A stretch of DNA of 64,000 bases, taken from assembly GCF_024449095.1 (NCBI RefSeq), contig NZ_CP024627.1:2728001-2792000 (forward strand), written 5' to 3'. The DNA is from Vibrio coralliilyticus. Lineage in GTDB: Bacteria; Pseudomonadota; Gammaproteobacteria; Enterobacterales; Vibrionaceae. This document shows positions 1-8,737 of the stretch, piece by piece (within the stretch, counting starts at the first letter, position 1; each line of letters opens with the position of its first letter). A model generated the notes under the pieces. That model made no database searches and had not been told where the DNA came from. It saw only the letters and a list, made by a program, of their open reading frames with translations. Both the position numbers and the translations under genes were made by a program.

Positions 1-1973
1 TAACGGCCTGTTCCCTCAAGCACACCACGCTTCATGGCATACGTCGTCAGCCATGCCGCTTGTTGGTCAATAGTTTGCGACATACGCGGCAAAGACTGAT
101 ACAAAACATTACCTTCCAAATCAACGACTGAGCGCAGTGCAGAGAGTGGGGCTTTTTTACCCGAGTTCGTTAACGTTTGATACATCTGCGCGACTTGAAA
201 CGGCGTTAAAGTAAATGAACCAAGAAACATGGATGGCACCGGGCGGATCTCATTACGGTCCACTCCCAGCTTTTCCAAGGTGTTGACTACATTAGGGATT
301 CCCAATTTCATCCCAAGCTCTACCGTCGGCACATTGAGAGACTTTGCCAGTGCAATGTACAAAGGTACATCACCCCGGAACTTACGATCGTAATTACGAG
401 GTGACCAAACGCTGCCCTTCGATCCTTTAAGGCTGAGAGGTTTATCATGCAAAGTGGTCGCCAAGTTGTATTTATCAGGTTGTTCGAGTGCCGTTAGGTA
501 AACCGCAGGTTTCGCCAATGAACCGATTTGCCGACTGGCATTGAGTGCGCGGTTAAAACCGTCATAGCCGGTCTTCTTTCCCCCTACCATGGCGCGGATT
601 TCTCCAGTATGTCGATCCACGGCTATAGCCGCTCCTTCCAAAGACTTCCCTGCTACCTTACTCAGTTGAGGAATTTTCTTCGCAATCGCTTGTTCCAGCT
701 CTTGTTGAGAAACCGGATCGAGAGAAGTAAACACCCTCAACCCCATATCAGCCTGAAATGCATCACCGACTTTTTCTTTCAGCTCAATTTTCAGTTGCTG
801 GAAATAAGCAGGCTGACGGCTGGCGATACGTGGATTGTCTTGAATATCGAGCGGCCGGCTGGCTGCCATATCAAATTGGTTAGCACTCAACATTCCCTGC
901 TGCATCATTAAACGCAACACTAAATCACGGCGCTCTTTTGCACGCTCAGGAAAGCGAATGGGATTGTAATAGGACGGACCTTTAACCATCCCAACCAATA
1001 AGGCCAATTGATCGATTCTCAGCTCTTGAATCGGCTGCCCAAAATACAAACGCGACGCTAAGCCAAAACCGTGAATAGCCTCACCTCGACTTTGACCTAG
1101 ATACACTTCATTAAGATAACCTTCGAGGATGCGATCTTTGCTATAACGATAATCAATGATCAACGCGATGTAAGCTTCACGGATCTTACGCCACAAAGTG
1201 CGGTCACTGGAAAGAAAAATGTTCTTGGCTAACTGCTGGGTCAGCGTACTACCGCCTTGTACGGTGCGACCAGCTTTGATATTGGCGACTAACGCCCGAG
1301 CAATAGCGAAAGGTGATACGCCATCATGCTGGTAAAAATCTCTGTCTTCGGTCACTAGTAGTGCATCAACCATCACCTCTGGGAACTGATCTCGCCGCAA
1401 AAATAAGCGCTGCTCATCATGATTTTTTTCCAACATGCCCAACATTTTAGGTTCAATGCGCAGATAACCAAGATCGCCTGATGATTCAAGCGACTGAATT
1501 CGCGTCAGTTCTGAACGGTCAAAATGCAGCATTACATGACGGTCAGGCTCTGGCCCATCAGTAAACTCAAATGGGCGACGAATCAGCTCAATCTTAGTCG
1601 ATGAGGAAGAGTACTCACCTGGGTAACGAGGCTGCTGCACTTTGCGGTAATTGAGCACATCTAACTCATTACGCACTTCTTGAATGGATATTGAATCGCC
1701 AGGAGAAAGGTTAAGAATGCGCGCATACACGACCGTTGGGAGATCAAATAACTGACCTTCAAAGCGTTGCTTGACCACACTATCGAGGTAAATCCCAACA
1801 AACAAAAGCACAGCAAAACCAGCCAAGCTTAACTTCCAACTCACACTCCATAGCGTCTTCAACCAGCGGTGTGGGCCTTTGGAGGACGATTTACGTTGAG
1901 TTTGAGCCCGCTTTCGAGTTGGTCTCTTGGTTGTTTTCGCTTTACTGCTCGTAGTAGTTTTTTTCTTGGTCAT
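1..1973 (-). CDS. mrcB: Penicillin-binding protein 1B (bifunctional transglycosylase/transpeptidase), 3' part outside the window
   Basis: Class A PBP that polymerises and cross-links peptidoglycan at the inner membrane. About 657 N-terminal residues are visible; the family is about 800 long. A Lys/Arg-rich cytoplasmic tail is followed by one membrane anchor (around residues 45-65), a UB2H-type region, and the GT51 glycosyltransferase domain with EDRDFYQHDG and GGSTLTQQLAKN. The transpeptidase domain shows the serine motif GSLAKP and the second motif SLNVPT. The KTG motif lies beyond the window edge. The ATG overlaps the TGA of the displaced hrpB 3' end by ATGA, so the gene was originally coupled to hrpB translation. 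It now stands downstream of a 28 kb insertion, and its expression must depend on sequence at the left end of that insertion or on readthrough. Identity is very secure from the motifs and the hrpB link. Confidence 0.97.
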   Translation of the reverse strand, partial: MTKKKTTTSSKAKTTKRPTRKRAQTQRKSSSKGPHRWLKTLWSVSWKLSLAGFAVLLFVGIYLDSVVKQRFEGQLFDLPTVVYARILNLSPGDSISIQEVRNELDVLNYRKVQQPRYPGEYSSSSTKIELIRRPFEFTDGPEPDRHVMLHFDRSELTRIQSLESSGDLGYLRIEPKMLGMLEKNHDEQRLFLRRDQFPEVMVDALLVTEDRDFYQHDGVSPFAIARALVANIKAGRTVQGGSTLTQQLAKNIFLSSDRTLWRKIREAYIALIIDYRYSKDRILEGYLNEVYLGQSRGEAIHGFGLASRLYFGQPIQELRIDQLALLVGMVKGPSYYNPIRFPERAKERRDLVLRLMMQQGMLSANQFDMAASRPLDIQDNPRIASRQPAYFQQLKIELKEKVGDAFQADMGLRVFTSLDPVSQQELEQAIAKKIPQLSKVAGKSLEGAAIAVDRHTGEIRAMVGGKKTGYDGFNRALNASRQIGSLAKPAVYLTALEQPDKYNLATTLHDKPLSLKGSKGSVWSPRNYDRKFRGDVPLYIALAKSLNVPTVELGMKLGIPNVVNTLEKLGVDRNEIRPVPSMFLGSFTLTPFQVAQMYQTLTNSGKKAPLSALRSVVDLEGNVLYQSLPRMSQTIDQQAAWLTTYAMKRGVLEGTGR

Positions 1974-2032
1974 GAGTTCATTTGTCGCTTAGTTTTGGTC
2001 GTTGCCACATGATTAGCTGGGTCATCAGGCCA
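1970..2032 (-). pseudogene. hrpB: Displaced 3' end of hrpB
   Basis: Reading the minus strand toward mrcB, the codons give WPDDPANHVATTKTK followed by a few residues and TGA. This is the usual HrpB C-terminus (E. coli HrpB ends with a KHVWPDDPAN-type sequence). The hrpB gene at 30057-32471 stops matching exactly at the corresponding Trp codon and continues with DLPD and a stop. The two parts were therefore one gene, split by the insertion between them. The TGA overlaps the mrcB start as ATGA. The fragment has no start of its own and is not expected to be translated. Confidence 0.9.
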
Positions 2033-2064
2033 CACATTTGCGTTAACGTGCAGGTGTATAAGAT

Positions 2065-2186
2065 ATTGACATAAATTTATTTTTTAAAAATCATAACTTT
2101 ACAATCAAAACTAATAAAAAACATTGACAAAAGTTAATTACCCTAGTTATTGACAGTAATTGACTAAGTAGAGGCTATTATTGACA
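2065..2186 (+). repeat. Cluster of ATTGACA boxes at the left end of the element
   Basis: ATTGACA occurs at 2065, 2123, 2149 and 2180, with a near copy (ATTGACT) at 2159. The same heptamer lies in inverted orientation at the right end (30027 and 30055). Repetition at both ends, with no gene in between, suggests binding sites for the element's recombinases or accessory protein. The boxes also contain TTGACA, so they could act as -35 promoter elements toward the interior. No function has been shown. Confidence 0.5.
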
Positions 2187-2714
2187 CAGATTGTACTAGA
2201 CCTCGTAAGTCACGACTCGACTTTAAGCTCCTGCCTTTAGTTATTATTCTGGATGTGAACCACACTATACCATGGATAAGAGTCATGAAAGGAAGCGGAG
2301 TTCTTATAAAAACTAGTGTTTTTCTGGTTGGGAGCAACTTTGACAAATTCAATCTATCAGGTGGATGACACTTGTTACCAAGTGCCCTCTTCCTAAGAAC
2401 CCAGTGTGTAACTTTCACCTCACTAGGCTCATGCCAAGAACTACTAATTTGCCTCTTTGACTTTTTCTTTGCAAAGTATTCTGGTATTGAAATCCATTTT
2501 CATGATCTTTTGCCAACCGTAAAATTGCCATTGACCTTGACGGTTGATGAACTATTTAGAGGCAATCCAAGTTCTAAATTTCGTTAGATGACGCCTTTCA
2601 GCCCAATGACATAGCGTATGGAATAGCTTGTGACCTATATATTCGAATGCCTGTTAAGCCATGCAGTGTCGACAGTAATTCTACCAGCCCTCGGATTTAT
2701 CAACTTGATTAAAT
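2187..2714. other. Gene-poor stretch at the left end of the element
   Basis: No gene could be recognised. On the minus strand one frame runs through most of this stretch but is broken by three stops (the longest open part is 84 codons, about 2164-2418), and a 71-codon frame lies on the plus strand. Neither has a recognisable product or good ribosome binding site. It may be a decayed gene, but no family is suggested. Confidence 0.4.
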
Positions 2715-3759
2715 GGCGTTGTTGCCTAAGTCAGTTGAACCTTTTCCGAGTCCTGCGATCTGATCCTTTATGAGGATTAGACTGGTGGTGATATGGGTAA
2801 AGCGAAGAAGAAGATAACTAACTGGGCGGAGTACAATACGTCTCTGTGCAAACGTGGTTCGGTTACGTTCTGGATAGATGACTCCGCCATAGATGCATGG
2901 CAATGCAAAACCCATCATGGCAAGCGTGGGAGAGGCTTTCAGTACTCAAGATACAGCGATTGAAACGGCTTTGATGATAAAGGGTATCTTCTCTCTGCCA
3001 TTGCGTGCACTTCAAGGCTTTATCGACTCGATCTTCAAGTTACTAGATGTTCCGCTGACGTCCCCTGACTACACCTGTATCAGTAAACGCTCGAAGACAG
3101 TTCAGGTCAAATATCGCAATAAATCTAGAGGGGCTATTCGCCATATCGCCATTGACTCGACAGGTCTCAAAGTTTTTGGTGAGGGTGAATGGGAAAGTGA
3201 AAAAGCATGGTGCAGAAAAGCGCAGAACATGGCGCAAACTGCACTTAGCTGTTGATGTAGATACCCACGAAGCTATCAGTGCTGAAGTTAGCCTTGTCAA
3301 TGTTGGCGATAGTGAAGTGCTTCCTACATTGCTCAACCCACTACGCAGAAAGGTCATTACCGTATCTGCTGATGGAGCCTATGACAGCAAAAATTGCCAC
3401 GAGACTTTGAAAAAGAAAGGTAGTATCCCGTTGATACCGCCTCGAAAGAATGCAGCCCTTTGGGAAGATGGCCATCCCAGAAACGAAGCAGTAACCGCCT
3501 TGAAAAATGGGACAATCTCGGAGTGGAAAGCCCAATCTGGTTATCACTATCGGTCAATATCTGAAACTGCAATGTCCCGATATAAAGGACTAACAAGCGG
3601 AAAATTGAGCTTGAGATGTTACAACGCTCAAGTGGGCGAAATCATGGCGAATGTCAAAGCAATAAACAAAGTCATAGGACTAGGTATGCCTGTCAGAAGC
3701 TAACGGTTAGCCCTATATATAGCGTCGTTGTTCTTTAAGCTGATTTGATCAACAACGCC
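2715..3759 (+). mobile_element. IS5-family (IS903-like) insertion sequence, copy 1, inactive
   Basis: 1045 bp, bounded by imperfect terminal inverted repeats (GGCGTTGTTGCCTAA on the left against GGCGTTGTTGATCAA inward from the right). It is the same element as copies at 10756, 14779 and 17273, which are 1043 bp each; the 2-bp excess is two single-base insertions in the transposase gene. No 9-bp target duplication is seen in the flanks. Its right end abuts a truncated IS4-family transposase, so it inserted into or recombined with that older element. Confidence 0.92.
2793..3703 (+). pseudogene. IS5-family DDE transposase, copy 1, two frameshifts
   Basis: Would encode the same 302-residue DDE transposase as the other three copies. 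Compared with them it has an extra A at about 2948 (TCAAGAT instead of TCAGAT) and an extra G at about 3191-3193 (GGGAAAG instead of GGAAAG). The reading frame is broken into an N-terminal piece, a middle piece and a C-terminal piece of about 180 codons. Both changes lengthen short homopolymers, so sequencing error is possible. Otherwise this copy could be moved only by transposase from a sister copy. Confidence 0.88.
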
Positions 3760-4098
3760 GTGTTGAGAAGCAAAACAGTCGAACTCGTCTATCAAGAGCT
3801 GTGGGGGTTATTACTTGGTTATAACTTGGTGAGACGAGAAGCTAGTCAAGCTGCCGTTGAACACGGACGCTTACCTAATGAAATCAGCTTTAAGTACGCT
3901 TGCCAATTTATAGCCAGCCAGCTCAAAATGATGAGTAAAGCGGTGTCTTTAGGTAACACGCCGAAACGCTTAAAGAGCCTTCGAGGAGATTTATCTATCC
4001 TCTTTATAGACAAACGCCCTAAGCCAAATCGGCCTAGGGCGGTAAAAATATCAAAGACCCGATACCCTGTTAATCGCTACGCAGCTCCTCTTAAGTGA
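3760..4098 (+). pseudogene. IS4-family transposase, C-terminal fragment
   Basis: About 110 codons read SKTVELVYQELWGLLLGYNLVRRE and onward, the characteristic C-terminal part of IS4-type transposases, with the YREK-region signature (Y-x2-R-x3-E-x6-K) appearing here as LVRREASQ. The N-terminal two thirds, with the catalytic Asp residues, are missing; the fragment starts exactly at the right end of IS5 copy 1. It is followed by CGACAGCGGGCTTTTTTT, which may belong to the right end of the IS4 element. Confidence 0.8.
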
Positions 4099-4138
4099 AC
4101 TACGTTGCACCGACAGCGGGCTTTTTTTCGCAAGGTGA

Positions 4139-4583
4139 TCAACGAAGGTGAGCTGGGGTTTTCGTTTTATCTCTATTCAAGTAGTAATACAGGTAGACCA
4201 ACGAATAAATTGTGACGAACGCATCGAGCGCGAATACACCACTCCAACCGTAAAACCATTTGGTAATCATTGATACAAACGTTGTACAAGAAAATGCCAA
4301 CAAACATGGATTTCTCGAACGCGCTGTAAATCATTGTTGAGGTTCTAAGCTGCTTGTATTTCGCCGAGAACATGAGCAGAACACCGATACAACCCACCAT
4401 CACTCCCCAATGCTGATAGGTTCCTTGCAAGTACTCCTTATTCATCATCATGACGTCATTGTAGGAAAACAAAGTTTTCATGCTCCACTCTGGTGCCAAA
4501 AACGTAGAGAATGCAGTGGCAGTCAGTAGACCTGTGATGATCAAATAGGATTTGATCGTTTTTTCAAAAAATCGCTCTAACAT
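4139..4583 (-). pseudogene. Small inner-membrane protein with a C-terminal frameshift
   Basis: The frame from the ATG encodes about 98 residues with three probable membrane segments and then continues with unusual, charged, Cys-rich sequence to a stop at 4173. Near 4290 a different minus frame takes over in a way that looks like the natural continuation: TKWFYGWSGVFALDAF, then a last hydrophobic segment and a stop at 4139, giving about 148 residues with four membrane segments. A one-base indel near 4290 is the simplest explanation. The family was not recognised. It lies 17 bp downstream of the aldehyde dehydrogenase gene, on the same strand, so the two were probably one operon. Confidence 0.55.
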
Positions 4584-4600
4584 ATTAATAAACCTGAAAT

Positions 4601-6034
4601 TTAATTTAAATCACTTGCTATTTTCCAAACATATTCATGACTGCTGCTTTCAATTCGTTTATCTTCCGCTGAAAACAAGTGTTTTACTCTATGGTCCAAG
4701 CCTGTTTCCATTACGGTTTTAGCATGAGAGAAAGTTAAGAAGCCTTCTTTACCGTGATAATGTCCTAACCCAGATTCTCCAACGCCACCAAACGGTGCGT
4801 CATCCACAGCCAAGTGGAACACACAATCGTTGATGCACATTCCCCCGGAATGAACTCTGGTTTTCACTTGCGCTTGCAAGTCTCGATCAAAAGTCATCAG
4901 GTATAATGCGAGAGGTCGAGGTTTACTATTGACGATGGAAAACGCCTCTTCAATATTTTGATACCCGATAATTGGCAGTATAGGGCCAAAAATTTCTTCT
5001 GTCATAACAGTAGAGGTCAAACTAGGTTCAACCAATAAGTGGGTCACTAGACTATGGTTACTAGGATCAAGTGCATCGCTATGACAGGCTTCAATTCGAG
5101 TTTCTGCCTGCTCTTCTTCATCCAGCAACGCCATGATGCGTTCATACTGCCTTTGGTTTGCCATTGAGGTCAGGTTGTTCGAATACACTCCTTCAACAAA
5201 CAAGCTTTGGTACCGAGATTTGTACTCATCAATAAAGTGCTCAATTTTGCTCTCTGGCAACAATATGTAATCCGGGGCTACGCAGACCTGCCCATTGTTA
5301 AGGCTCTTGCCATAAATAATGCGTTCTACCGCAATATTGATCGGCATGTCTTCCGCCACAATCACCGGCGATTTTCCGCCTAACTCAAGAGTAACAGGCG
5401 TTAAATTGGCCGCAGCGGCTTTCATTACGTGACGACCAACTTGCGTTGATCCCGTAAACAACATGTGATCAAAATTTAACGCCGTAAACGATGCTGCGAT
5501 ATCTGCTTCACCCTCCACAACTTGAACTTCACTGTGATCAAATACCGTTGCGAGCATTTCACCCAACACCTGGTTGGTGTATGGGGTAAATTCACTCATC
5601 TTTATCATCGCTCGGTTACCTGCTGCCAACGCTGATATTAGTGGCCCCACGGACAGCATAATAGGAAAGTTCCATGGTGTAACAATCCCAACCACCCCCT
5701 TAGGTTGGTAAACTACTTCAACTTTAGACGTAGAAAGCAAGGCACCTGGGTGGCGAATTGACGACGTCATCCAATGCGGTAGGCAGTCAATCGTATGATC
5801 AATATTGCCAATACAAGGCACGATGTCTGCCATCAATGTATCCAATTGGCTTCGGTATCCATAATCTAGGCTGACAGCTGTGCAAAGTTTGTCTGTATAT
5901 TCGATTAGCGCGGACTTAAGCCTCATTAGTTTCTTGATTCTGCTCGCCTGACTTGGCATGGGGTTAGCTGTAAATGCTTCCTTCATAAAGCTAAGAGCAT
6001 TTTCCATTTGCACTGATGTTAGATCATATTTCAT
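4601..6034 (-). CDS. NAD(P)-dependent aldehyde dehydrogenase, coniferyl-aldehyde-dehydrogenase-like
   Basis: Oxidises an aldehyde to the acid. The 477-residue protein has the complete ALDH fold signatures: the nucleotide-binding region with TPWNFP (around 119-124) and FTGSTQVG (around 193-200), the general base Glu217 in TLELGGKSP, and the nucleophile Cys251 in NNGQVCVAPDY, with the normal 34-residue spacing. The length and the short N-terminus fit the CalB/coniferyl aldehyde dehydrogenase branch, whose members also take other aromatic or long-chain aldehydes; the true substrate cannot be read from sequence. It probably forms an operon with the small membrane protein downstream. Upstream (about 6076-6092) is a sequence resembling the operator of the TetR regulator at 20373, hinting at induction by a reactive aldehyde. 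Confidence 0.9.
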   Translation of the reverse strand: MKYDLTSVQMENALSFMKEAFTANPMPSQASRIKKLMRLKSALIEYTDKLCTAVSLDYGYRSQLDTLMADIVPCIGNIDHTIDCLPHWMTSSIRHPGALLSTSKVEVVYQPKGVVGIVTPWNFPIMLSVGPLISALAAGNRAMIKMSEFTPYTNQVLGEMLATVFDHSEVQVVEGEADIAASFTALNFDHMLFTGSTQVGRHVMKAAAANLTPVTLELGGKSPVIVAEDMPINIAVERIIYGKSLNNGQVCVAPDYILLPESKIEHFIDEYKSRYQSLFVEGVYSNNLTSMANQRQYERIMALLDEEEQAETRIEACHSDALDPSNHSLVTHLLVEPSLTSTVMTEEIFGPILPIIGYQNIEEAFSIVNSKPRPLALYLMTFDRDLQAQVKTRVHSGGMCINDCVFHLAVDDAPFGGVGESGLGHYHGKEGFLTFSHAKTVMETGLDHRVKHLFSAEDKRIESSSHEYVWKIASDLN

Positions 6035-6075
6035 ACATCACCTCGTGGTTGATTTCCATACACAATAAACAAAAC

Positions 6076-6092
6076 AAACCGGTCAGTCTAGA
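6076..6092 (-). promoter_or_regulatory. Possible TetR-type operator upstream of the aldehyde dehydrogenase gene
   Basis: The minus strand reads TAGACTGACCGGTTTG. The site before the TetR gene at 20373 reads TAGACCAAGCGGTTGG. They agree in the TAGAC start and the CGGTT core (12 of 16 positions). It lies about 45-60 bp before the start of the aldehyde dehydrogenase gene, where a repressor would act. The link is inferred from similarity only. Confidence 0.35.
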
Positions 6093-6212
6093 TGCGTATT
6101 GTCAATTGTATGTCAGAGGTTTTTACACAAAAAGGGGGTTTTCTGATCAGTCCTACAAATATGAACTACCTTAAATATATGAGTCAACACTCACATAAGA
6201 GGGTAGTAGCAG

Positions 6213-6986
6213 GTGGAAAAAAGGAATATTTTTTGTCTCGGTATACTTTGGGCTGCATGTTCTGCTGATGCTAGCGATATATCAGAAGCAGAGGCTCATT
6301 CACAATGGCGACACAGCATGGAGATCTATGCATTGGCATTGAACATTCGGGGAGACAATCGAATTGGAGGTCTCTCCACTGATGTAAATATTGATCCTGC
6401 TTTCATCATGGATCATATCGATATGGGAGCAATGCTGCGCCTTGAAGGCATTTACGCCAATCAATGGGGTTACTACGTTGATTACAGCTTTATGAAGCTC
6501 AGTGGTCACTCCGATGCAGTGTTGAACACTAACTTGGAATTATTGAAAGGGAACGTAGACATCCGCCAAGGTGTGCTTGAAGCCAAAGGATTCAAGCGCG
6601 TTGAGTACGAGGTTGGCGCCATAGACTATATGGCTGGAATCCGTTGGTGGGACAACGACATCGACGCCAAACTCTATACACAGGGAGGTGCTCTAGACAA
6701 AGCGAAATCGCTCGATGAAGACTGGATCGATTATCTGGTTGGAATTCGGTGGACGAACTCGCTTAGTGAAGATTGGCATTTTCACGCGAGCGTCGATGTC
6801 GGGCTTGGAAGCGACACAGATTTTACAAGCTCAGTGCTAACAGGTGTGCGCTACCAAATAAATAGTTGGTCGGATCTTAACCTAGCCTATAAATCCACTT
6901 GGGTGGATTACGATAACGGTGATGTTTTCGCATATAATACCGCTTCCCAAGGCTTTCTAGTTGGGTGGGTTGTTCAGTTTAAATAA
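6213..6986 (+). CDS. Outer-membrane beta-barrel protein of unknown role
   Basis: A 257-residue exported protein. A short signal peptide (about 20 residues, ending around CSADASD) precedes a mature part of alternating polar/hydrophobic strands with many Trp, Tyr and Gly residues. It ends in a C-terminal aromatic strand, VGWVVQFK, with a terminal-side Phe as in outer-membrane barrels. The repeated pattern DYMAGIRWWDN ... DYLVGIRWTN indicates adjacent hairpins of a small barrel. The start is GTG with a purine-rich stretch just upstream. It is divergent from the aldehyde dehydrogenase gene, and the ~180 bp between them holds both promoters. No ligand can be named. Such proteins often accompany catabolic or stress genes as porins or lipid-associated proteins. 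Confidence 0.65.
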   Translation: MEKRNIFCLGILWAACSADASDISEAEAHSQWRHSMEIYALALNIRGDNRIGGLSTDVNIDPAFIMDHIDMGAMLRLEGIYANQWGYYVDYSFMKLSGHSDAVLNTNLELLKGNVDIRQGVLEAKGFKRVEYEVGAIDYMAGIRWWDNDIDAKLYTQGGALDKAKSLDEDWIDYLVGIRWTNSLSEDWHFHASVDVGLGSDTDFTSSVLTGVRYQINSWSDLNLAYKSTWVDYDNGDVFAYNTASQGFLVGWVVQFK

Positions 6987-7002
6987 AATTTTTTATTTTC
7001 TG

Positions 7003-7620
7003 GCCCTAAACCACCTTCTTTAGAAGGTGGTGATCGTTCTTTTGGGCTTTGCCCGAAGAACGCTCATGTTCAAGATGTCCTCGTTTGCAACCAACAAATG
7101 AAGGAAATAACGAACATGAGCAGATATGAATCCGCTTCACACGTTTATCATCGGTGTCAATATCATATTGTTTGGACACCTAAATATCGACTAAAGATTC
7201 TGAAAGGAAATTTAGGCAAAGAGCTGTATCGGAGTATCTACGTTTACAGCAATATGAAGAAATGCAAGGTTGTCGAGCTTAACGTCCAAATTGATCATGT
7301 CCATTTAGTCGTGAGGCTTCCGCCGAGCATGAGTATCTCAAATTACATGGGGTTTGTTTAAAGGTCGTACAGCGATTAGGTTGTTTAACAAATTTCCGTA
7401 TTTGAGAAAGAAAAAGCTCTGGGGTAATAAGTTCTGGCAACGAGGTTACTTTGTTTGATTCGGGTAGGGATGAACGAGGAAATTATACGTAGATATGTCA
7501 GGCACCAAGATCGTGTGGGAAAAGAAGAAGAGGAGCGACAAATGCTTCTAGGATTAGATAAATAGCAGTGAGCCCCCTTATAGGGGGCCAACCAAAGCCA
7601 CCTGCTATGCAGGTGGATTT
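7003..7620 (+). mobile_element. IS200/IS605-family element (TnpA-only type), decayed
   Basis: A degraded tnpA is bounded by subterminal hairpins typical of IS200-like elements. The left hairpin is CCACCTTCTTTAGAAGGTGG (7012-7031) and the right one is CCACCTGCTATGCAGGTGG (about 7599-7617). A further imperfect hairpin (GCCCCCTTATAGGGGGC) lies at 7571-7587 after the gene. IS200 elements have no inverted terminal repeats or target duplications; ends are recognised as hairpins. Limits are approximate. Confidence 0.75.
7116..7565 (+). pseudogene. tnpA: IS200-type TnpA (Y1 HUH transposase), broken
   Basis: The start matches IS200 TnpA (MSRYESASHVYHRCQYHIVW), with the HUH motif HVHLVV near residue 65. 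The frame then stops at 7359 (TAA after MGFV) where the family continues. Downstream, pieces of the C-terminal half reappear in shifted frames: FWQRGYF before a premature stop, then NEEIIRRYVRHQ running to a stop at about 7565. The catalytic-Tyr helix is not in the same frame as the HUH half. The gene has at least two frameshifts or stops and is not functional. Confidence 0.8.
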
Positions 7621-8196
7621 TTACTTAAAACGCGTTAGCTCGCCTATGTAAAATACTTCGCTAGTTGAATGGGGTGTCTGCAATTTTTGACTTCTTTGTA
7701 TAAGAATGGATATCTTCAGTAGAAGAGTGTTAGGTGCGGCAGAGTTACGCCAAAGAACAGCATGGCGGGAAAGTGTTTGCAAGGCGCCACCACTCTGCAC
7801 TCTGAGTACGGTGTTCCAATGAGAAGTTACCCCATCTTGCAAAGGTGCATTACCTTGACGGCGTAAGCTCCTAGAGTAAGTAATTGCCCCCCCCCTACTC
7901 GAAGTCGTTGTTCGAAGAAAGAGTTTTCCTTCATGGCCAACAAATATGTTCTCTTCCTTGGAATGTGCTTGGTATTGATTAGCATAGCAATGAGTATTAG
8001 CATAGTGGAATGAAGTGTGCGACACCTCATTAGATACACTGCGGTAAGGGTAATTAAATTATTCGTCAGCGGTATGCAAGTCTATCCGACCTCAATTGGC
8101 TAATCCACGATATTGTGATATTGATAGCTAGAATCGACAGGGAGTCATTGTGTCTAAGTGTGTTCGTTTCAATTTTATTTATTGAGGATATATTAA
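7621..8196. other. Intergenic stretch with a C9 homopolymer and overlapping minus-strand frames
   Basis: Two overlapping minus-strand frames (134 and 70 codons, about 7621-8025 and 7827-8039) together cover it; neither has a recognisable domain or convincing ribosome site. A run of nine C residues lies at 7887-7895, where the two frames would join if one base were lost or gained. It may be a repeated Vibrio intergenic sequence, an impression from memory that was not verified. Low GC follows up to the next gene. Confidence 0.3.
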
Positions 8197-8604
8197 ATTA
8201 GTGCAATACATAAAGGGTCATGCCTTTGCGGTGAAGTGAGCTTTGAAGTTGAAGGTGAGTTTGAAAGTTTTTTCATGTGTCATTGTCAATATTGTCGCAA
8301 AGATACTGGTTCCGCTCATGCGTCTAACTTGTTTTCTACTACCGCTGTTCTAACGTGGATATCGGGCGAAAACAACATAAGCACGTATAGTCTGCCGTCT
8401 ACAAAGCACGTGAAGAGTTTTTGCTCGCACTGTGGTTCTGCTCTGCCAAATGTTCAAATGGGTGGGTCGTTTTTAGCAGTGCCTGCAGGAAGTATTGACT
8501 CAACAATTTCAAATAAACCAAACGCTCATATATTTGTCGCTAGTAAGGCAGAATGGGATCAAAACTTAGAGCAGGTTCCGATGATAGAAGGGCTACCTGG
8601 TTAA
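8197..8604 (+). CDS. GFA/CENP-V-fold zinc protein (glutathione-dependent formaldehyde-activating-like)
   Basis: A small zinc protein of the GFA family. The family's metal ligands are visible: a first pair in GSCLCGEV, then CHCQYCR, then CSHCGSAL. The only conventional start (GTG at 8236) would remove the first Cys pair. The frame remains open upstream to a stop at 8194, and a GAGGATA ribosome site (8183-8189) is placed for initiation at the ATT codon 8197, giving about 135 residues. Either an ATT start is used or an original ATG has mutated. Known GFA proteins bind S-hydroxymethylglutathione or related small thiol adducts, but most members are uncharacterised, so the substrate is open. It stands alone between decayed insertion sequences. 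Confidence 0.75.
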   Translation: MSAIHKGSCLCGEVSFEVEGEFESFFMCHCQYCRKDTGSAHASNLFSTTAVLTWISGENNISTYSLPSTKHVKSFCSHCGSALPNVQMGGSFLAVPAGSIDSTISNKPNAHIFVASKAEWDQNLEQVPMIEGLPG

Positions 8605-8737
8605 ATTCAGGAAACGCATAGCAAACGACTATGGCATCAATAGCTAATTTTAAGCCATGTTTTCATTTCACCTGACGCCACCTCTCAACATTCAATTTAG
8701 TATGAATACCATTTCAAGCAATGATCTCGACTTCTTA

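Noticed and set aside
2164..2587. Two small overlapping frames on opposite strands at the left end of the element
   Set aside because: No ribosome site of quality, no recognisable relatives, and the longer minus frame is interrupted upstream by stops; treated as non-coding or decayed.
7621..8040. Superintegron cassettes with attC sites
   Set aside because: No repeated attC-like palindromes with conserved core GTTRRRY/RYYYAAC at intervals were seen.
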